Notes: generated by a model not told the origin, from the letters alone. A stretch of DNA of 64,000 nucleotides from Mesodorylaimus sp. YZB2_4 (GCA_030248295.1 JASANH010001446.1:620001-684000), one strand, 5' to 3'; positions 42,481-55,771 are shown, counted from the first letter of the stretch. Numbers and translations are program-made.

Positions 42481-45032
42481 TTGCTTCCAATTCTTTTTGC
42501 TCTCTCCATCTCTGGGCGAAGTGCCAACTTGTTGTTGAGCAGCGAGTGTAGCTCGTCGCAGTGAAACTCCTTGCGCAGCAGCAGCTGAGAATCCAAATCT
42601 AGCAGCACCTGGAAATTGACCATCGTCACCTTCGAGAGCCGCTCGGCGAGCCGACGCTAATGCACCGATGTTATTGGGCAAAAAATCACTGGGCATCGAT
42701 ATGTCCTCCGCATCTCCACCGTCGGCGTGCAGGAACAGGTTCAGCCGTTCGGCACTGAAAGGTATAGAAGCTTTTTTGATGGGAAGTGAGGAGGACGAGT
42801 GAGGTGTGCTGCAGATATTGGGACGCACACAAACCATGCGAGAGGCGTGCAACGTACTAGTCGGAGGCAGATTTGAGCATAATAGTGATAATGGCCTGAT
42901 AGTACGATTAATTAGGAGTGGGTTAAGTCGGACGAGTCGCAACAGGCCACTGACCAGGCGTATCCTCGGGCCGAGCCAATGGCGACACGCATGGTCGCCC
43001 TTATTCACATGCCAACTTCAGAGTTCGAAAGACGGCTGCCTCGAGATGACTGCTGCCCGCGTGGAAGTCAATTCGGGCGTCTAAACGTGAACTCAAAAAC
43101 GGCGCCATAGGAGCTGAAGTTGGTGGAAAAGCTCCTATTTTCTCACATTCGCGTCCGCCCCTGCGGTCTTTTTCCTTCTCTGTCTCTGGCGCGCGATAAT
43201 CGTCGCCGTATAAGCTGGCGCTTACCCGGCCCATTCGGCGCCCATTGGCGGGGCGGGGGCCAGACCGAGCAGGAAGGCTCACTCAGTTCCCAACAACCGT
43301 TTCAAATCAGAAGTGGCCGCGTGTGGGAGCCGTCGAGTAAATTAGCGCTGGCGCGCCTGACTACGTGCTTAGATGACTCCGGCGTTGAGCTTATGGCAGC
43401 GCAGTTAAAGCCAGACTGGCACATTACTACGTTTCCTTTTGGTGACAACCGGCTCTGGACGCCGATTATGAACCGTGTGTACATGCCCAGTCGGAGCCAT
43501 TTTACTTGATCCCCGTTCCGCGAGCCTTTCTCATTTTAATCGCACTCGTTTCCTGAAGGCATTCTCGCTTCTCTGTTTTTTCGCGCCATCCAAACCCTAG
43601 AAGCTTATGTGCAGCCTAGTTTACATTTAGTGCTCCTATTGATTAGAAGCGCGCTGTTGCATTGATCAAAAATCAAACACAGCTTGGACATGACAAATTG
43701 GAAGACGAACCGCGGCTTCGGGTGCAATTATTCACTTCGTTCTATGCCTTTTCTGGGCCGCACTCCAATTGTTTTTGACTGGAAACTTCGAACATCTGCT
43801 CGTGTAAGTGCTTCCAAAAACCAGGGGCTACGCTTAAAGAACTTCCATAAGCGGCCAAAAGAAAAAGAAGTCGAGTTGATAAAGATCATGTTACTTACCG
43901 AATGCGTGTCAAGATACTCATCACCACCACGACAGTCATCACACAAAGTCTCTATTTCACTCAAAGTAAAAGTGGGTGGCTGCCTGTCCAGAGAGGCAGT
44001 ATGTGCAAGAGGTGCTTATGAAAAAGTATTCCCACAATCCAATCGAAGGTACCTGGATAAACCGCAGGTAGTAATGAAACGAGCTGTTAAATCTGCTGCA
44101 GCTTACGGGCTAGCGACATGGAAATACTTTAGACGATGAAGAGACTTTGCAGACAGGCATGCTACAGATGCAGGGACCAAAAGCAAGGATGCAGGAAGAA
44201 AGTGAGGATGACAATCCATAGTGTGGTCATTTCGATATCACCGACATTTGTAGTGATAACATACCTCGCAGTGATAGCTATGATACACTGATATGAACTT
44301 CTGATAAGAAACTGTTACCTCAGTGTGCTGACACTGCGAAGTGAAGGCCATCGATAAATGGGTTGTTGTTGCTCGATTGTTTCACGCTCGTGATAAGCGG
44401 CAGATTCACGGTGATAAGCGGCCACGATTGCCGGCCAGCTGGTGGGAAAGGACTGTTGCAAATTACCCAGTAGCTCGGGCGCCAGTGGCGGCGGTGGAGG
44501 TAAGGAGGCAGCAGCTGCTGCTGCTGCCGTATGGTACTGTGATAAGCGATGTAACAGCAGGCGCTGTTGAGCATCATAAAATTGATGCATGCCCGAAGCC
44601 GTATTGGTCGACCTTCTGTGCGGGGACGCGTATCGACGCGGTGCCTGTGGCGGCGTATTAGGTAGCATGAAGCTGCCATAACCACCGCCCGCTCTCGCCG
44701 CGTACATCATTTTGAAAAAATTCAATTTAGACGAACCACGATTTGGATTTGAATTAGCATTGACCAAACCTATGCCATTACTGATAACCGAGTCATTTCG
44801 TCTTCACGCTATTAGAGCCGTCTCCGCGCGAAACGGCTTTTTTCTTTCCACTGTCACCACCATGGACAAACTGACCGACTAGGACATTTTTGGGATATGG
44901 ACGAAACGACGAGGCGAGGAGGCGACCGAATGATTGGGAGCCGTCCACGAGCCAACAACAAAGCCCACCTTTTAAGATATTCATCGAGCGCTTCGTCTCG
45001 CTTGGACGCGCCCTGCTCGCCTTACAAGCCAT
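42481..45032 (-). CDS. Tentative low-complexity protein gene, model incomplete
   Basis: Three exons join with consistent phases: 44969-45032 (MACKASRARPSETKRSMNIL), 44319-44769 (basic/aromatic, with an eight-Ala run followed by SLPPPPPLAPELL) and 43899-43983 (LSEIETLCDDCRGGDEYLD). A further open segment 42481-42756 (SMPSDFLPNNIGALASARRA) is bounded by CAG and GTGAGT but its phase does not match exon 3, so at least one exon is missing between. No known domain. The poly-Ala/poly-Pro composition is typical of regulatory proteins, but nothing shows a function. Confidence 0.3.
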
Positions 45033-45049
45033 TTTGGCCGTGACCAAGT

Positions 45050-48000
45050 GACCGTATAGATAAACTGGCGAATAAGGAGCTGGTCATGTAGGAAATCAAG
45101 ACTTTATCGACCTCTCCTCCCCTTCCTATTTCAATATGCATACTTCTAGCAAGTCCGCACTGCCTGGCTGGTGACACGCACAAAAAACTGCTTATGCAGG
45201 AGAGCGTTCGCTCTCGGTTGGACCTCGCTCGAATTCAATGCGGTTCGTTTGTGCTGTCAGTAGCCGCTGATGAGAGACAAGCCTAAATATAACAGACACG
45301 TGTGTACAGATACTTACTGGCGAGCCTGCAGGTCATCGCCCAAAGCGGGCATGAGCTTCATTACGTTAGCCATGTTAGCCATGTTTTAATGCCCTCGAGC
45401 CTTTTCGTCGGTTAGGAATCGAATAGAAGCGAACATCTTCTCCCAAACGCCGGAAAGCGACTCAGCCTAGTCGCTAGCTTCATAACTCGCCAAAGATGAA
45501 TATTCATTGGTCACTAAAACGCTGATTGGGCGATTGGGCGTGCGGTGCCCACCAACGTTCCACTGGAGGCACGCTGGCTGGAATGGAAGTCACAATCGGC
45601 AGTGGCCAATTCCGATGAGCACCTCCTTATTTGGACTAGTCGAGACTGATTCCAAAGAGCGAATATGAATAGGCAAGGTGGGCAGAGACTGTGTTGCTCC
45701 TCTGTCTCCGCTTCTATCTCTCGGCTCCTTGGCGGTGGTAGGTGACCTCGAGGGACAAAGCAATAGAGCAGATTATAGCACGAAAAACGACTTGAACTGA
45801 CAAAATCGCAGAACAGAGGCAAAAATCGTTGGTGCCGGGTTGGGCGGTATTTTCAACAGCGCACATGCGTAGCAATGGTCGACAAAGAAAGGGTGGTAGT
45901 TGCAAGGTCTCGAGTCCTAATTGCGAACGGAAAACGAAACTCGGGTAGACAAGAGGCGAAGCTTGTCGAAAAAGAGAAAAACGCTCGCAAACATCGAAAC
46001 AGCCGTATCCGATGCCTGTTGTCGGCAGGGTGGCTAATGGCAATCGAGTCCCCTCGTTTCCGTTTACCGTCCAACCTTGGCCCAAGTCACAAGCTAGATT
46101 GACCGAAGGCGAGTTGGAAGTAGAAAAAGGCTCGCGCTCGTCACATTTCCTATACATTCATTGTTAACTAGTTTGCATTGGTCTCCATTTTCGGCAAACA
46201 GTACCTGACCACCATTTCGTTTGTGGCCTGCCCATGCCGTCACTAGCAGCTCGTCGTGGGCCTTCTATCGGGTGACAATCAATTAGAGGTAGTTATCTAA
46301 AGGGCCCACTCGCACACCATTTCCTCATCATTCATTCCCATGAAGAGCCAAAGCTGCGCTCGGAAGAAAAAACTGAAAAGCGCATATTCACTTACTGCTT
46401 TATTTGTATCAAGCCTCCTCCTCCTTCTTTCAGCCGCGATGGTGACAAATAAGCTCGTTTGGTTCGAGGACGTCTTCTTCCTCGAGAACGAAGCCGCCCT
46501 GATGCGCTGTAATCGGACCTGGCTGTGATGGTTCCGGTCGTGCTCCCGCTGGCGCTGTACATGGCGATAAGGGCAGGGACGTGGGAATAGATTCCACCTT
46601 ACAACAGCATTATCTAGCCAGCGCCTGGTCCGGCACTGTTCCTTGCTCATACGAGGCTTGCGTGCCAGGAAAATGCTAGCATGTTGACGCAGTACAGTGT
46701 CGGCTGGCTTTTCGAGTTTGTGCGTCGACGTGCGGCCGTGTTGCCGCTTTGGAAACCGTAGAAACTGGTACATGGTAAGCGTCATCCAGGTCTGACATTC
46801 GGGTCGATAGCCGCCCCATAATAGACCATACAAGCTGATCAATGGCGCCACCTACTTATCAGAAGCCGATGACGCGTACATATTTTAAGCCATGGCTTGG
46901 CTACGAAACCCGATGCTTGGAAACGTATTGTTCCGTGGCCGCGACGACAAACTATCCAATTCTGTGAATAGCAATATAAACACTTCCAACTATGTTTACC
47001 TCAATTAATAGCGGCAGTAGCTTTTCTTTCTGCCGACACGCTTCTTCCCTACTCACACTCTTATGAATTTACGAGACGACCACTTCTTAGCTGTCCTGTT
47101 CATGAGCGCGAGAGAGGCACTGCTGAACTAAAAATAAAGCCAGGCACTAGAAACGAGCGGTAGAATACCTACTAGTCTACAAAAATCATGGGGTCTTTGC
47201 AGCGGCGGGTGACGAGGAAGCAATCCTGAACAAGGTATCTCACCAGTCAAAATAAAGAGAAGAGAGGAAGACAGAATAAAGCGTACTGTATGCCAGTATG
47301 GAACAAAGACGGAACCTTGCGGGAATTTCATGTGGCCAGGGTGCACCACTAACTGGCCAGCACTTACAGTTAGCCTTACTTTCTCGCCGAACCTATTGGA
47401 CATCGACGAGCTGTACTGTAGTTGCCAGTGCACTCGAAACGCCCGTCTCCATGTACAGCACACCGCCAATGTGCATGCATGCAAAGGGGAATGCGCTCAC
47501 AATCAGCATCATACTGTACTTACAAACTTGAGGTGAAGCAAGGCGTGTCCGGCGATGCCAGACATTCGAACGCATATCGTCTTTGTCGTAAATGATCCGG
47601 TAATGTAAAATCCAGAGTTTGGGAGCCCACGACTTTGGTCGCTTCGCCGTTGGTCTGTCGATTAGGAAGGGCACCTGATTCACTAGCGCTTTCGAGACTA
47701 ATTTTGTTTTGTGACGGGCTGTCCTGGGAGCCTGGCCCTTGCGCCGTTTCGTTCCAACTATGTCCAGCATCTGTCAAGTTCACCGGCGTGGCTGGGAGTC
47801 GGCGCCTTTTGAAAATATGTTTGAACATTTCAGCGAGTTTGTTTTTGTGATACCACTGCTATTTGGAGGTTTCCGCTTCAGAACGAATTCGAGCCAGCAA
47901 AGCGAGAGCAGGAAGAGGCAATTGACTCTTTGGACTGGGACTGGGGACGCCAAGGCTATAAATGCCAACGCCATCGGCCAAGCTGCTTTTAGGCGTTTTC

Positions 48001-49800
48001 GTGTTGTTGATACATAGTCTTAAGAATGGTCGATGGGCCGACCAAGCCGGCAAGTACGAGTAATGTCGATGAGGGAATTGAAAGTTTCTCATCTACTATT
48101 TTTTTGGTTTCAGCCTCGCTGGTGCCACGCTTTCTCACACGTTCTCTGCAATCCCTTTCTTAGCTGATAGCCTACCGGAATATGGTCTCGGTAGCTTTCG
48201 GCGGGCCTCCGCAGGGAGCTGGTGCCGTCCTCGCTCAACAGTGCTTACGTAATACGAAGAATCGGTCAACTGCTGCGAGCCGCTAATGTTCTAACATTAT
48301 TTCCATCTCCTCTTCCTGCCCCTCGCACTCATCAACTCCTCCCCGACACGTGTAACTGACCTGACACGTGCAAGCTGGCACAAAGCTGAGGAACGAGAAA
48401 TGATAGTATGGCCTATTACTTGCAGCTCGAGAAGGAATGGTCGAGTTTTCTAGGAGCGAGTGCAGCTGTATTCCCTGGAAGATAAACGATAGGATTATGC
48501 ATACAGCAGGACTTGGGATGGGACGAATTTTTAGGGGAGTGAGCGTTAAAAGTGAAGTGAGTAAGGAATATGTCTATGATTACTATTCACTAAGTGGACT
48601 TGTGGGACAGGCGTGGGCTAAAATCTTGCACGATACTTTATTGGATGGATCATTGAAGGGCCATCATAACAATAGCAATAAGAGCCCCTCGAATGTGTCC
48701 CCTCGAATAAGTCTTCTCGTGGGCAAACTTTGAAATAGTAAGCCCGCGGAGTCTTATATTTGAGAAAATGGCTTGGCATACTAAATACAGCATGACAGGC
48801 ACCATTACTCAAAGAGAATGGCGATGAGCGTGCGATGCACAAGATGACAATACTGGATTGACGTTTGGTGACCCCTGTGTAGTGATCAGATGACACCTTA
48901 GACATACATAAGATACAGCGTGTGTGTGATAAGGAGGCACTTTGTCCCTGCTTTTCCACATGCTGGGTGTCAAAGAACATGATTGAATGACCAGCGATTA
49001 TGTTGGTATTATGGTTCGATGTAAGTAACTATGGAACAAGCGAACACTGATTCTGCTATTTGAAAAACACCGCAAGCATCGCAACCTTTAGCATCCATCC
49101 ATGTATCGGAAACTTGGCATGCTCGCTAGAGACAGTAGAAACTGTAGAAGCCAACAGTCAAAACTGAATATTTTTCAACCAAGATTTTGGTTATGGACGC
49201 TATGTGACCCTCGCCAGACTTCACTATTTGGCGCAAGGTCAAATAGCAGTGCAGCTTGGCTGGACAATTTTATTACTTCGGTGAGTTTATCCGCGCTCTC
49301 TCCAAAAGAATGCATTACAAATCCATTCACCATTTCCGCACTGAGAAAATCCCTCCCACTCTGAAATGGCATAGTCCGATTGCTACTGAAGGTAGGCGGA
49401 ACTCAACTCTCTTTTCTTTATGTCGTTCCGTGCAGACATAAAGACGCCAATGCATGTTATAGCACTAGGGGTAGAGGACCCACTAGTTTTATAATACTCG
49501 CATATTGCTGACTTTACTCGACCTCACCGGACGCCAACAGGCTTTTAGACTGAAAAAGGTACCAATGACAGGTTATCAGCGCAACTGTATGTAGTAAACA
49601 AATAACAAGGGAGCTTGTCTACATAACCGATCGGCTGATGTAATTAAAAGGGCCCAAGGCACGAAGGCCGTATAGTGGCATTTGCATAGTACACAACTAT
49701 TTCATGTCTTGCATCCCCCTAACAGTTAGGTTCAACCAGAAAATCATGTCATCGGTGTGGTTGACGACACCTACATTCCACAGACCGATACTCTAATCGT
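45050..49800. other. Long stretch without a firm gene; possible minus-strand exons at 47510-47860
   Basis: The best candidate is the minus-strand segment ending near 47525: after a TAG acceptor at about 47865 it reads WYHKNKLAEMFKHIFKRRR, then an Asn/Ser-rich region and HLRQRRYAFECLASPDTPC. A Cys-rich piece (CERIPLCMHAHWRCAVHGDG) lies just beyond, in the same frame but separated by a stop. Frames at 45714-46157 and 46297-46851 look like chance. I could not close any model here. Confidence 0.25.
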
Positions 49801-49817
49801 AAGTATCTTTGATCACG

Positions 49818-50547
49818 ATGTATTCATTACAAAAAATTGTTCGCTATTTAATATGGTCAGCCGCCGCGTCAGGTGCTGTCCTTTTCACTATGATAATACT
49901 ATTGGAACAGTCATCCATGCACTCACTGCCTAATCTCTGGGACAATCTCTCCAGATCGGATGAAAGCGACCATTTATATTGGCCAATGCAACCATCGTCC
50001 TCGCCTGGACTGAGCACTACTAGCCGAATGTTGACCCACTATTCCAGAATTTCCCAGCTAATCTCAATTGCATTATTTCCCACAATCGTCAACCGGTGAG
50101 CCATAGTTCAGCCATATTATTCCATGCGCGATCGATCGACTGGGAGGATATTCCGCCTGACAGGCAGCTCAGCCAGTACTACGCGTTCATTCTACATGAG
50201 TCGCCGCCACACACTTATCACGATTTTCGTGCAGCTGGTCAGGGCAGTTTCTTCAATCTCACGATGACCTATCGATACGATTCAGACCACGATGGCCCTA
50301 TGGTTATGGTTATGATTTCCCTCGCGTCCAACACCTCGTCTCATACCTCGATCAGAACATGACTGCCTTCCTCCAGTACTTCGAGTGGCGAGAAAAATAT
50401 CAGGTCGTATTCTCCAAGACAGAATTAGATCCTGGCTGCGAATTGTGCCGGATCGTGAAAGAGAAGAAGGAACGAAAGATTGAAAATATGTTTCACTGGT
50501 GGCACGTTGATGTTGATGCTTGGTGCCACAGTTACCATGAAGAGTGA
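49818..50547 (+). pseudogene. Alpha-(1,3)-fucosyltransferase (GT10) with internal deletion
   Basis: The N-terminus has a type II anchor (GAVLFTMIILLEQ). In a second frame come the first GT10 blocks: NRQPVSHSSAILFHARSI, YYAFILHESPPHTYHDF and FFNLTMTYRYDSD. At about 50297 the frame changes and the sequence jumps to the extreme C-terminal block: DFPRVQHLVSYLDQNMTAFL, QYFEWREKY, CELCRIVKEKK and FHWWHVDVDAW. The central part of the catalytic domain, including the GDP-fucose binding FENS..EDYVTEK-type motif, is absent, and no intron space exists for it. So this is a broken copy of a Golgi fucosyltransferase. Confidence 0.75.
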
Positions 50548-51218
50548 AGGTTTGAACATAGCCGAGTAAGGGGTCTGTGATGGGTAACTCCAGTGCTGCC
50601 CAATAATGGCCCAGGAAATGCTTTACGTTCCTGTTTCTACCTGTTAGAGTTGTTCAGCAGATTTTTGGTTTCTGTCATAATTTAAGAATGATAACTTTTG
50701 CGCATGAGAAACTCGCTCCATCTCGATTAGAAGCGATGCTTTTCATGCGCAAGGAAGCAGCCCTGTTTTCTAATGTTAAGTACAGTTCACGTTCCTGCTT
50801 TACCACATCATGAAACGCTAGCTTCGGTGATCTCAACGGATTCTCTCAATCACTGTTTTGTAGTTGGCTTCCGAGAACGGTCCCTACTCAGAAGGCTTGG
50901 TTGGGTGCCTCAGTTTTGGCGCGGTGCAATGGGTCCATCAGCCACTCCTTACAGTACTGCGGACCCAGACTTACTCAAGGAGATCTTCCCTCTGGTTCCT
51001 ATGTCAGTCTAGGTGGCTGCTCTATGATCTGCATCACTCCCTTTGCCAGTTGGTGTCTCAGCGACCGCGTGGTGCGTAATCGAACCTTCAGCGTATGTAC
51101 CAGTGGTTTTACTTATTCTCGGCCAAGGGTCGCACGAATTGCGATATCATTTCTACTCGTATAACCTTTTGATTCACCAACCAGACTGCCACGGTTTAGA
51201 GACCTTCACGACAAACTA
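50548..51218. other. Spacer between the fucosyltransferase remnant and the aGPCR
   Basis: Overlapping plus-strand frames at 50773-51333 show no family features and run antisense into the last aGPCR exon. Nothing supported. Confidence 0.4.
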
Positions 51219-54200
51219 TCAGAGTGCACTCGGATTGGGGGAAGACGTCGACATCTTCGAAAGAGCTGGCGACCACTTGGATGTGCTGGTTGTTGTGCGA
51301 GTACTATTTGCTGGGGACCGCCGCACTCTTTGAAACCATTTTGCATACGAAAACAGGTATAGGAGGGCGATTATGAATCCTTGCAAACCAAAAGCGAAGC
51401 AAAATAGATAGTGAAGTTCAGTTACTTCAGGAGAACCAATTGTAAAATATTGGAAAACCTGAAAATACCACATTTAATTTTTGTTATGCCGGACAATTGC
51501 GATTTTCTTGTCTTTTACCCATGGAAAAGCCAGAACAACTTGCACTGTCAACAATACCACACATTTTCGCGCCACATCCACATGTTTTTTTCGTGACACG
51601 GCCATCACCGTTTTGACAAAAAAGAATTTCTTGACCAGTAAGACAGTCAGGACGATATCACCCGCAATGAGCAGTGAGAGCGGAAACATGACTGCCATCC
51701 CAACGTAGCGAGGACGGATCCAACAGCTGCAATCAAATGCAAACATGACGCTTTGGATAGAGTGGCAAACTTTGTAAACTGGTCAAAGGAAACCGTACAA
51801 TCCATCGCCACGATCAAAAAAATCTTTGCACGCCGCATATTCGATTGCTGTAGTAAAGAGTGGAAAGGCTAAAACGGAAGCGCCTTATCCTTTTTGTGGC
51901 CGGAAATTCTAGTCTGCTTACCAAAGCTCATGGCTAAACCACTTTTTCGTTGCGTAATTAGTCGAAGCATATTCTCGTGAAATACAATATAATGACTTTT
52001 GAAGGCGTTTAAACCAGCCAGTGCTGCCCAGCACATCTGTGCCAGTAAGACAGTGTACAAAATGGCTGCTGAGAATTTGCATTCAGATTGATTTAGCCCG
52101 AGGCAATCTTTATTCGATAAAAAAACGAAGAGAACGAGGAACGTGAGCATAGTTGCCATCATTGGCTCGTATGGACTGCTATTCTGATGTGGAGGCGGTA
52201 TTCGGACCAAGGTCTGCAAAAGTCTGGAGCGGGCGGGGGACGCTCCACGGAAACAATATTTCATGTACTTAAGAATAATGTGCAGCAATATCGCTGCAGC
52301 AAGGCTGCTGATTGAAAGAGAGGCTAGGATGTTGGATAAGAGGGATAAGTTCGGGTCGCAAAGTGCGGGATCTTTTTCCGAGATATCCTACAAGAAAATG
52401 TAGATAACTTGAAATTAAATTGATATCTTCGTCAAAGACATTTTCGAAGAAGCAAAAACACTTGAAGGCTAGTGGAAGGAGTCATTTTACTAGGCGTTTT
52501 CTGAGTTTTTCCCCTCACAGTCTTGCTTAATCAAAAGACAAAGAGATCTATAAGGCGATTGCTCACTACCCTTGGTCTTACAAATCTCCTTTCAGACTGG
52601 AAATTTCTGAAATCGTTGGAATGTGATAGGAGTGACAAAAATAAAAAATTACCACCATCAGTGAGAAGTCTGTTAGATGATTGCACTCGCAAATGTGCAT
52701 TCCATTCTTGAACTCGACGAATCTGCATCCAGCAGGAGACCAGTGTTCGTCATTCCAAAATTTGCACTGGGAACGAGCGTGCAAAAACTGAAGCAATAAG
52801 ATAAAATAGCATTTTTCTAAGAGTCAAAGTAAATGTTCAGTTACTTGTGTTTTTTTCATATTGGAACGGAACCCGATTATCACAGGATTCGTCAGACGAT
52901 AAGGGTGTTCCAAATAAAGAGTATCTTGTATTTCCAAGAATACATCGACGGTCACGATGGAATCCATATCAGACTCACTTGTGATGGAACACGCAGTTTT
53001 TGCGGTTTCATTAACTTGGAACAGGCTATGATTGTTGTAAACGACGAAACCTACGCGCCCTATTTTTTTGAGAGAATCCTCCCCCCGCCACCTCCTTTTT
53101 CCCTCCGTTTGTAGAGAGTCTTGCCAACGGATTTGCTCAAGTGGCAAGAAAGCAAACACCACTGTATCATCAGCCCAGTGCCAGATTTGAGGCTCACCAG
53201 GATCGTGAGTCAGAGTGATCGCTGTGCCATTTGCTCCTTTGATGTATCCTATTCCTCCAGTGTCTCCGTTGCAAGGATGATCACGCAGTGCTATGGCTAC
53301 ATGTCGGCCATTATATTCTAAATTTTGACGGACGGTGTTTTTCCCAAGATTGCTGACAGCTTTTCGAATCCTAAAAAGAACGATTTGCTGTGTTGATCTT
53401 CTGGTGCCAGACCTGCATCATGAAAGTACACTACCTTTTTGCGCTGTCTCTGTTCATCACATTAGGATCCTGGTCCAACATCTTGTCCGTAATTTCGAAA
53501 GACTGGAAAAAGGTCTGAAGGAAAAATTCGAAATGAGTATAAGATCGAAACATCCTCGAATCACTCATACATCTTCCGACAGATTTGGAAAAGCAGTAAA
53601 TTTCTCCAAGAGCTGGGACGTTTTATTGATTTGGTCTTCGTCCATGGCTTCACTGTGATTCATGACGATTGTGGTCAGCTCTTTCAAAGCACCTTGTGCG
53701 CTCGAGGAATTATTGACAGGTAGCTGAATCAAACCAATGAACAATGATTAGATCAGAACCATCTAATGCGACAAACCTTACTTCTTCGAGGTGCTTTAAC
53801 TTTTCAGTCAAACTTTTCATAGCAGCTTCATCCGTGATTGGAATGAGCTGTGTTGAAGGATCGAATGTTGCAGATTCGGCAGAGAATTCGAAAGTCGTTG
53901 CAGACGGGGTGGCCGATGACTCGTCGACGGATGTCAATGACGTTAATGGTGAACTAGATGTGCTGTATGATGTCGTAGTATTTTGAAAATAATCTTCTGG
54001 TGTAATATTATTACAGTTTTCTAAAGTCGTTGGAGATGGCCCTTCTGTGATTGACTGTCGTTTTAATCGAAGCCGCGGTTCTGGCGTGGTCGTCACTGGG
54101 CATTGAGTCCAGGACAACCAAGACCATTCGCAAAGAGCAAACGCATAAGCCCCGCGTGGATTAACTCCATATGAGATAATTGTAAAATCGGTGCTGAAGC

Positions 54201-55599
54201 ATAATACTGATTTTGCTTTTGGAAATTCATAATGTTTTTGTCTAAAGTCTCTAAATTCGCGAGAAAATAAAGGACCAAGGATCTCAGATTTATTCACTGG
54301 CGAGCATGAAATGTCCCGACTGCCACCACGTGGAGCTGCTTTGGATATAACATCCCAGTAATTTAAAAAAATATCAGAGTAGGGTGCGTTGCTTACAATC
54401 AGACACTGATTTTGATATTGCTCGATTGGAGGAATAAGGGTGAAAAAGTCATTCGTGACGGCTCCGTTTAGCCATTTGGTTTCGTTTGTAGTCGCAAGGC
54501 TCGTTACTTCTGATGTGTCCCTTTGGTTCAAAATCTGGTGGCTAGCATAAACTGAAGCATACTGCGATAGATTGGGGTTGCAGTTTGGCTTATAATCACT
54601 CAGCTGAACAAGAAGGCAAGGCCTTGTGCAGGCTGAAACTTTTGGACCCATAACTGTCAGAATGTGGGACTCGCCATAATCTAAAGTCGCTTGCGTCGAT
54701 TCTCCCAGGATAGAAAACTTGGTGTTGTTACTGGAGCTTAGAACTCGGTACACGGAAAGCTCCCTTTGATAAGGCATAAAAAAGGTAGTGCCCCATCTCG
54801 ATACTGGCGGCAACATTTCCGCTTCAAAATGATTACTGTTGTCGACAGCTTGTCTCCCAACAATGACAGCGATGGGATGCTGGCTTTCAATGATCGAACC
54901 AGTGAGATCGTAATCACTGACAAACGTCCATGTGTTCCAGGCTTCAGATAAAATAAATTCTCCTGATCTTGTATTCTTGTCAGCCTTGTGTTCTACGATC
55001 GTCACAGCCACACTGTTTTGATAATCAACGCCATTGACCAGCACAATCTGAGTCTTGGTTTGTGAAGCACCACAACGACCTTGACCCGTCACCACTATGT
55101 AACGCCGTCCCAAACTGGTAACGGGAAGAACGAAGAATGCGTCACTTTTTTTACTGCCTGCTACAATGGCTAATTGTGCGGTCGACTTGATGCTGATTCT
55201 TCCATTGTCGTATCTCCCAATAGGGCAACTGGGAGTTTCCTTATTAGAATATCCCACCTGAATTCCTTCAGGTAATTCTTCCTCCAAGACCATGGTTTGG
55301 CCGTGATAAAGTTCACGGTGTATTTCTGCCTGATTTTGACTTTGCGGGAAGAAAATGCGAGCTTTCGACAAATCCAGGCCTGGATTGGAGAGAGATATGA
55401 ACAAGTTAGCATATTCCTTGGAATAATGGACTTGCGGCATCGCAAAAATGTATTGGTGTTCTATAGAATGTAAACAAGAAGAGACTTAGTCTTAAGATTA
55501 ATAAAAGAAAACCAGGTGCTCACTTTCCAGAAGCTCGTCGCTTCCTGCAACTGCCGAGAACATGCACAAGATCACACTGATTACCAATTGGACTTCCAT
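51219..55599 (-). CDS. Adhesion GPCR with IgGFc-binding ectodomain
   Basis: Ten exons (55524-55599, 53782-55460, 53571-53723, 53435-53514, 52845-53370, 52653-52787, 51922-52387, 51799-51868, 51519-51726, 51219-51458) total 3633 nt and close to 1210 residues. Residues 1-20 are a signal peptide (VQLVISVILCMFSAVAG). About 30-470 match the IgGFc-binding N-terminal domain of FCGBP/zonadhesin-type proteins (KEYANLFISLSNPG, GRRYIVVTGQG, SQHPIAVIVGRQ, WGTTFFMPYQ). A Ser/Thr-rich linker follows, then a GAIN domain (LKELTTIVMN, GRVGFVVYNN) and a canonical GPS: CKFWNDEHWSPAGC ... CECNHLTDFSLMV, with the HL/T cleavage site. Seven helices follow: TM1 ILASLSISSLAAAILLHIIL, TM2 MMATMLTFLVLFVFL, TM3 KFSAAILYTVLLAQMCWAAL, a short TM4 before the ECL2 CWIRPRY, TM5 MFPLSLLIAGDIVLTVLLV, TM6 CVVLLTVQVVLAFPW, TM7 FCFAFGLQGFIIALLYLFSY. 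It is a self-cleaving cell-surface receptor. The TM4 exon is the least certain. Confidence 0.85.
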
Positions 55600-55732
55600 T
55601 TACAGTTCTTCTTTCCTGTTTCCTCAGGATGGCAGTCAAAGCGGAAACGCACTACACAGCCCGCTTCTACCAAACGACAGTGAACTTCAACTTGCTAGCC
55701 TTCACGAATCAGTGAGCAATAAGCCATTTTCG

Positions 55733-55771
55733 ACAATGTCTAGTGTGATTCCCAATCACACTAGACATTGT
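55733..55771. repeat. Perfect 18-bp hairpin
   Basis: ACAATGTCTAGTGTGATT, a CCC loop, then its exact reverse complement. It lies 134 bp upstream of the aGPCR start codon. Confidence 0.8.

Noticed and set aside
42300-42564. Plus-strand frame of 88 codons
   Set aside because: Shadow of the minus-strand open segment at 42481-42756.
45714-46851. Two minus-strand frames of 147 and 184 codons
   Set aside because: Composition is arbitrary, no family motifs, and antisense frames of similar quality exist.
48437-48733. 98-codon plus-strand frame
   Set aside because: No signal peptide, domain or splice context; could not be supported as a gene.
50773-51333. Overlapping plus-strand frames next to the fucosyltransferase remnant
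   Set aside because: Tested as a missing fucosyltransferase middle part; no GT10 motif, and the 3' end is antisense to an aGPCR exon.
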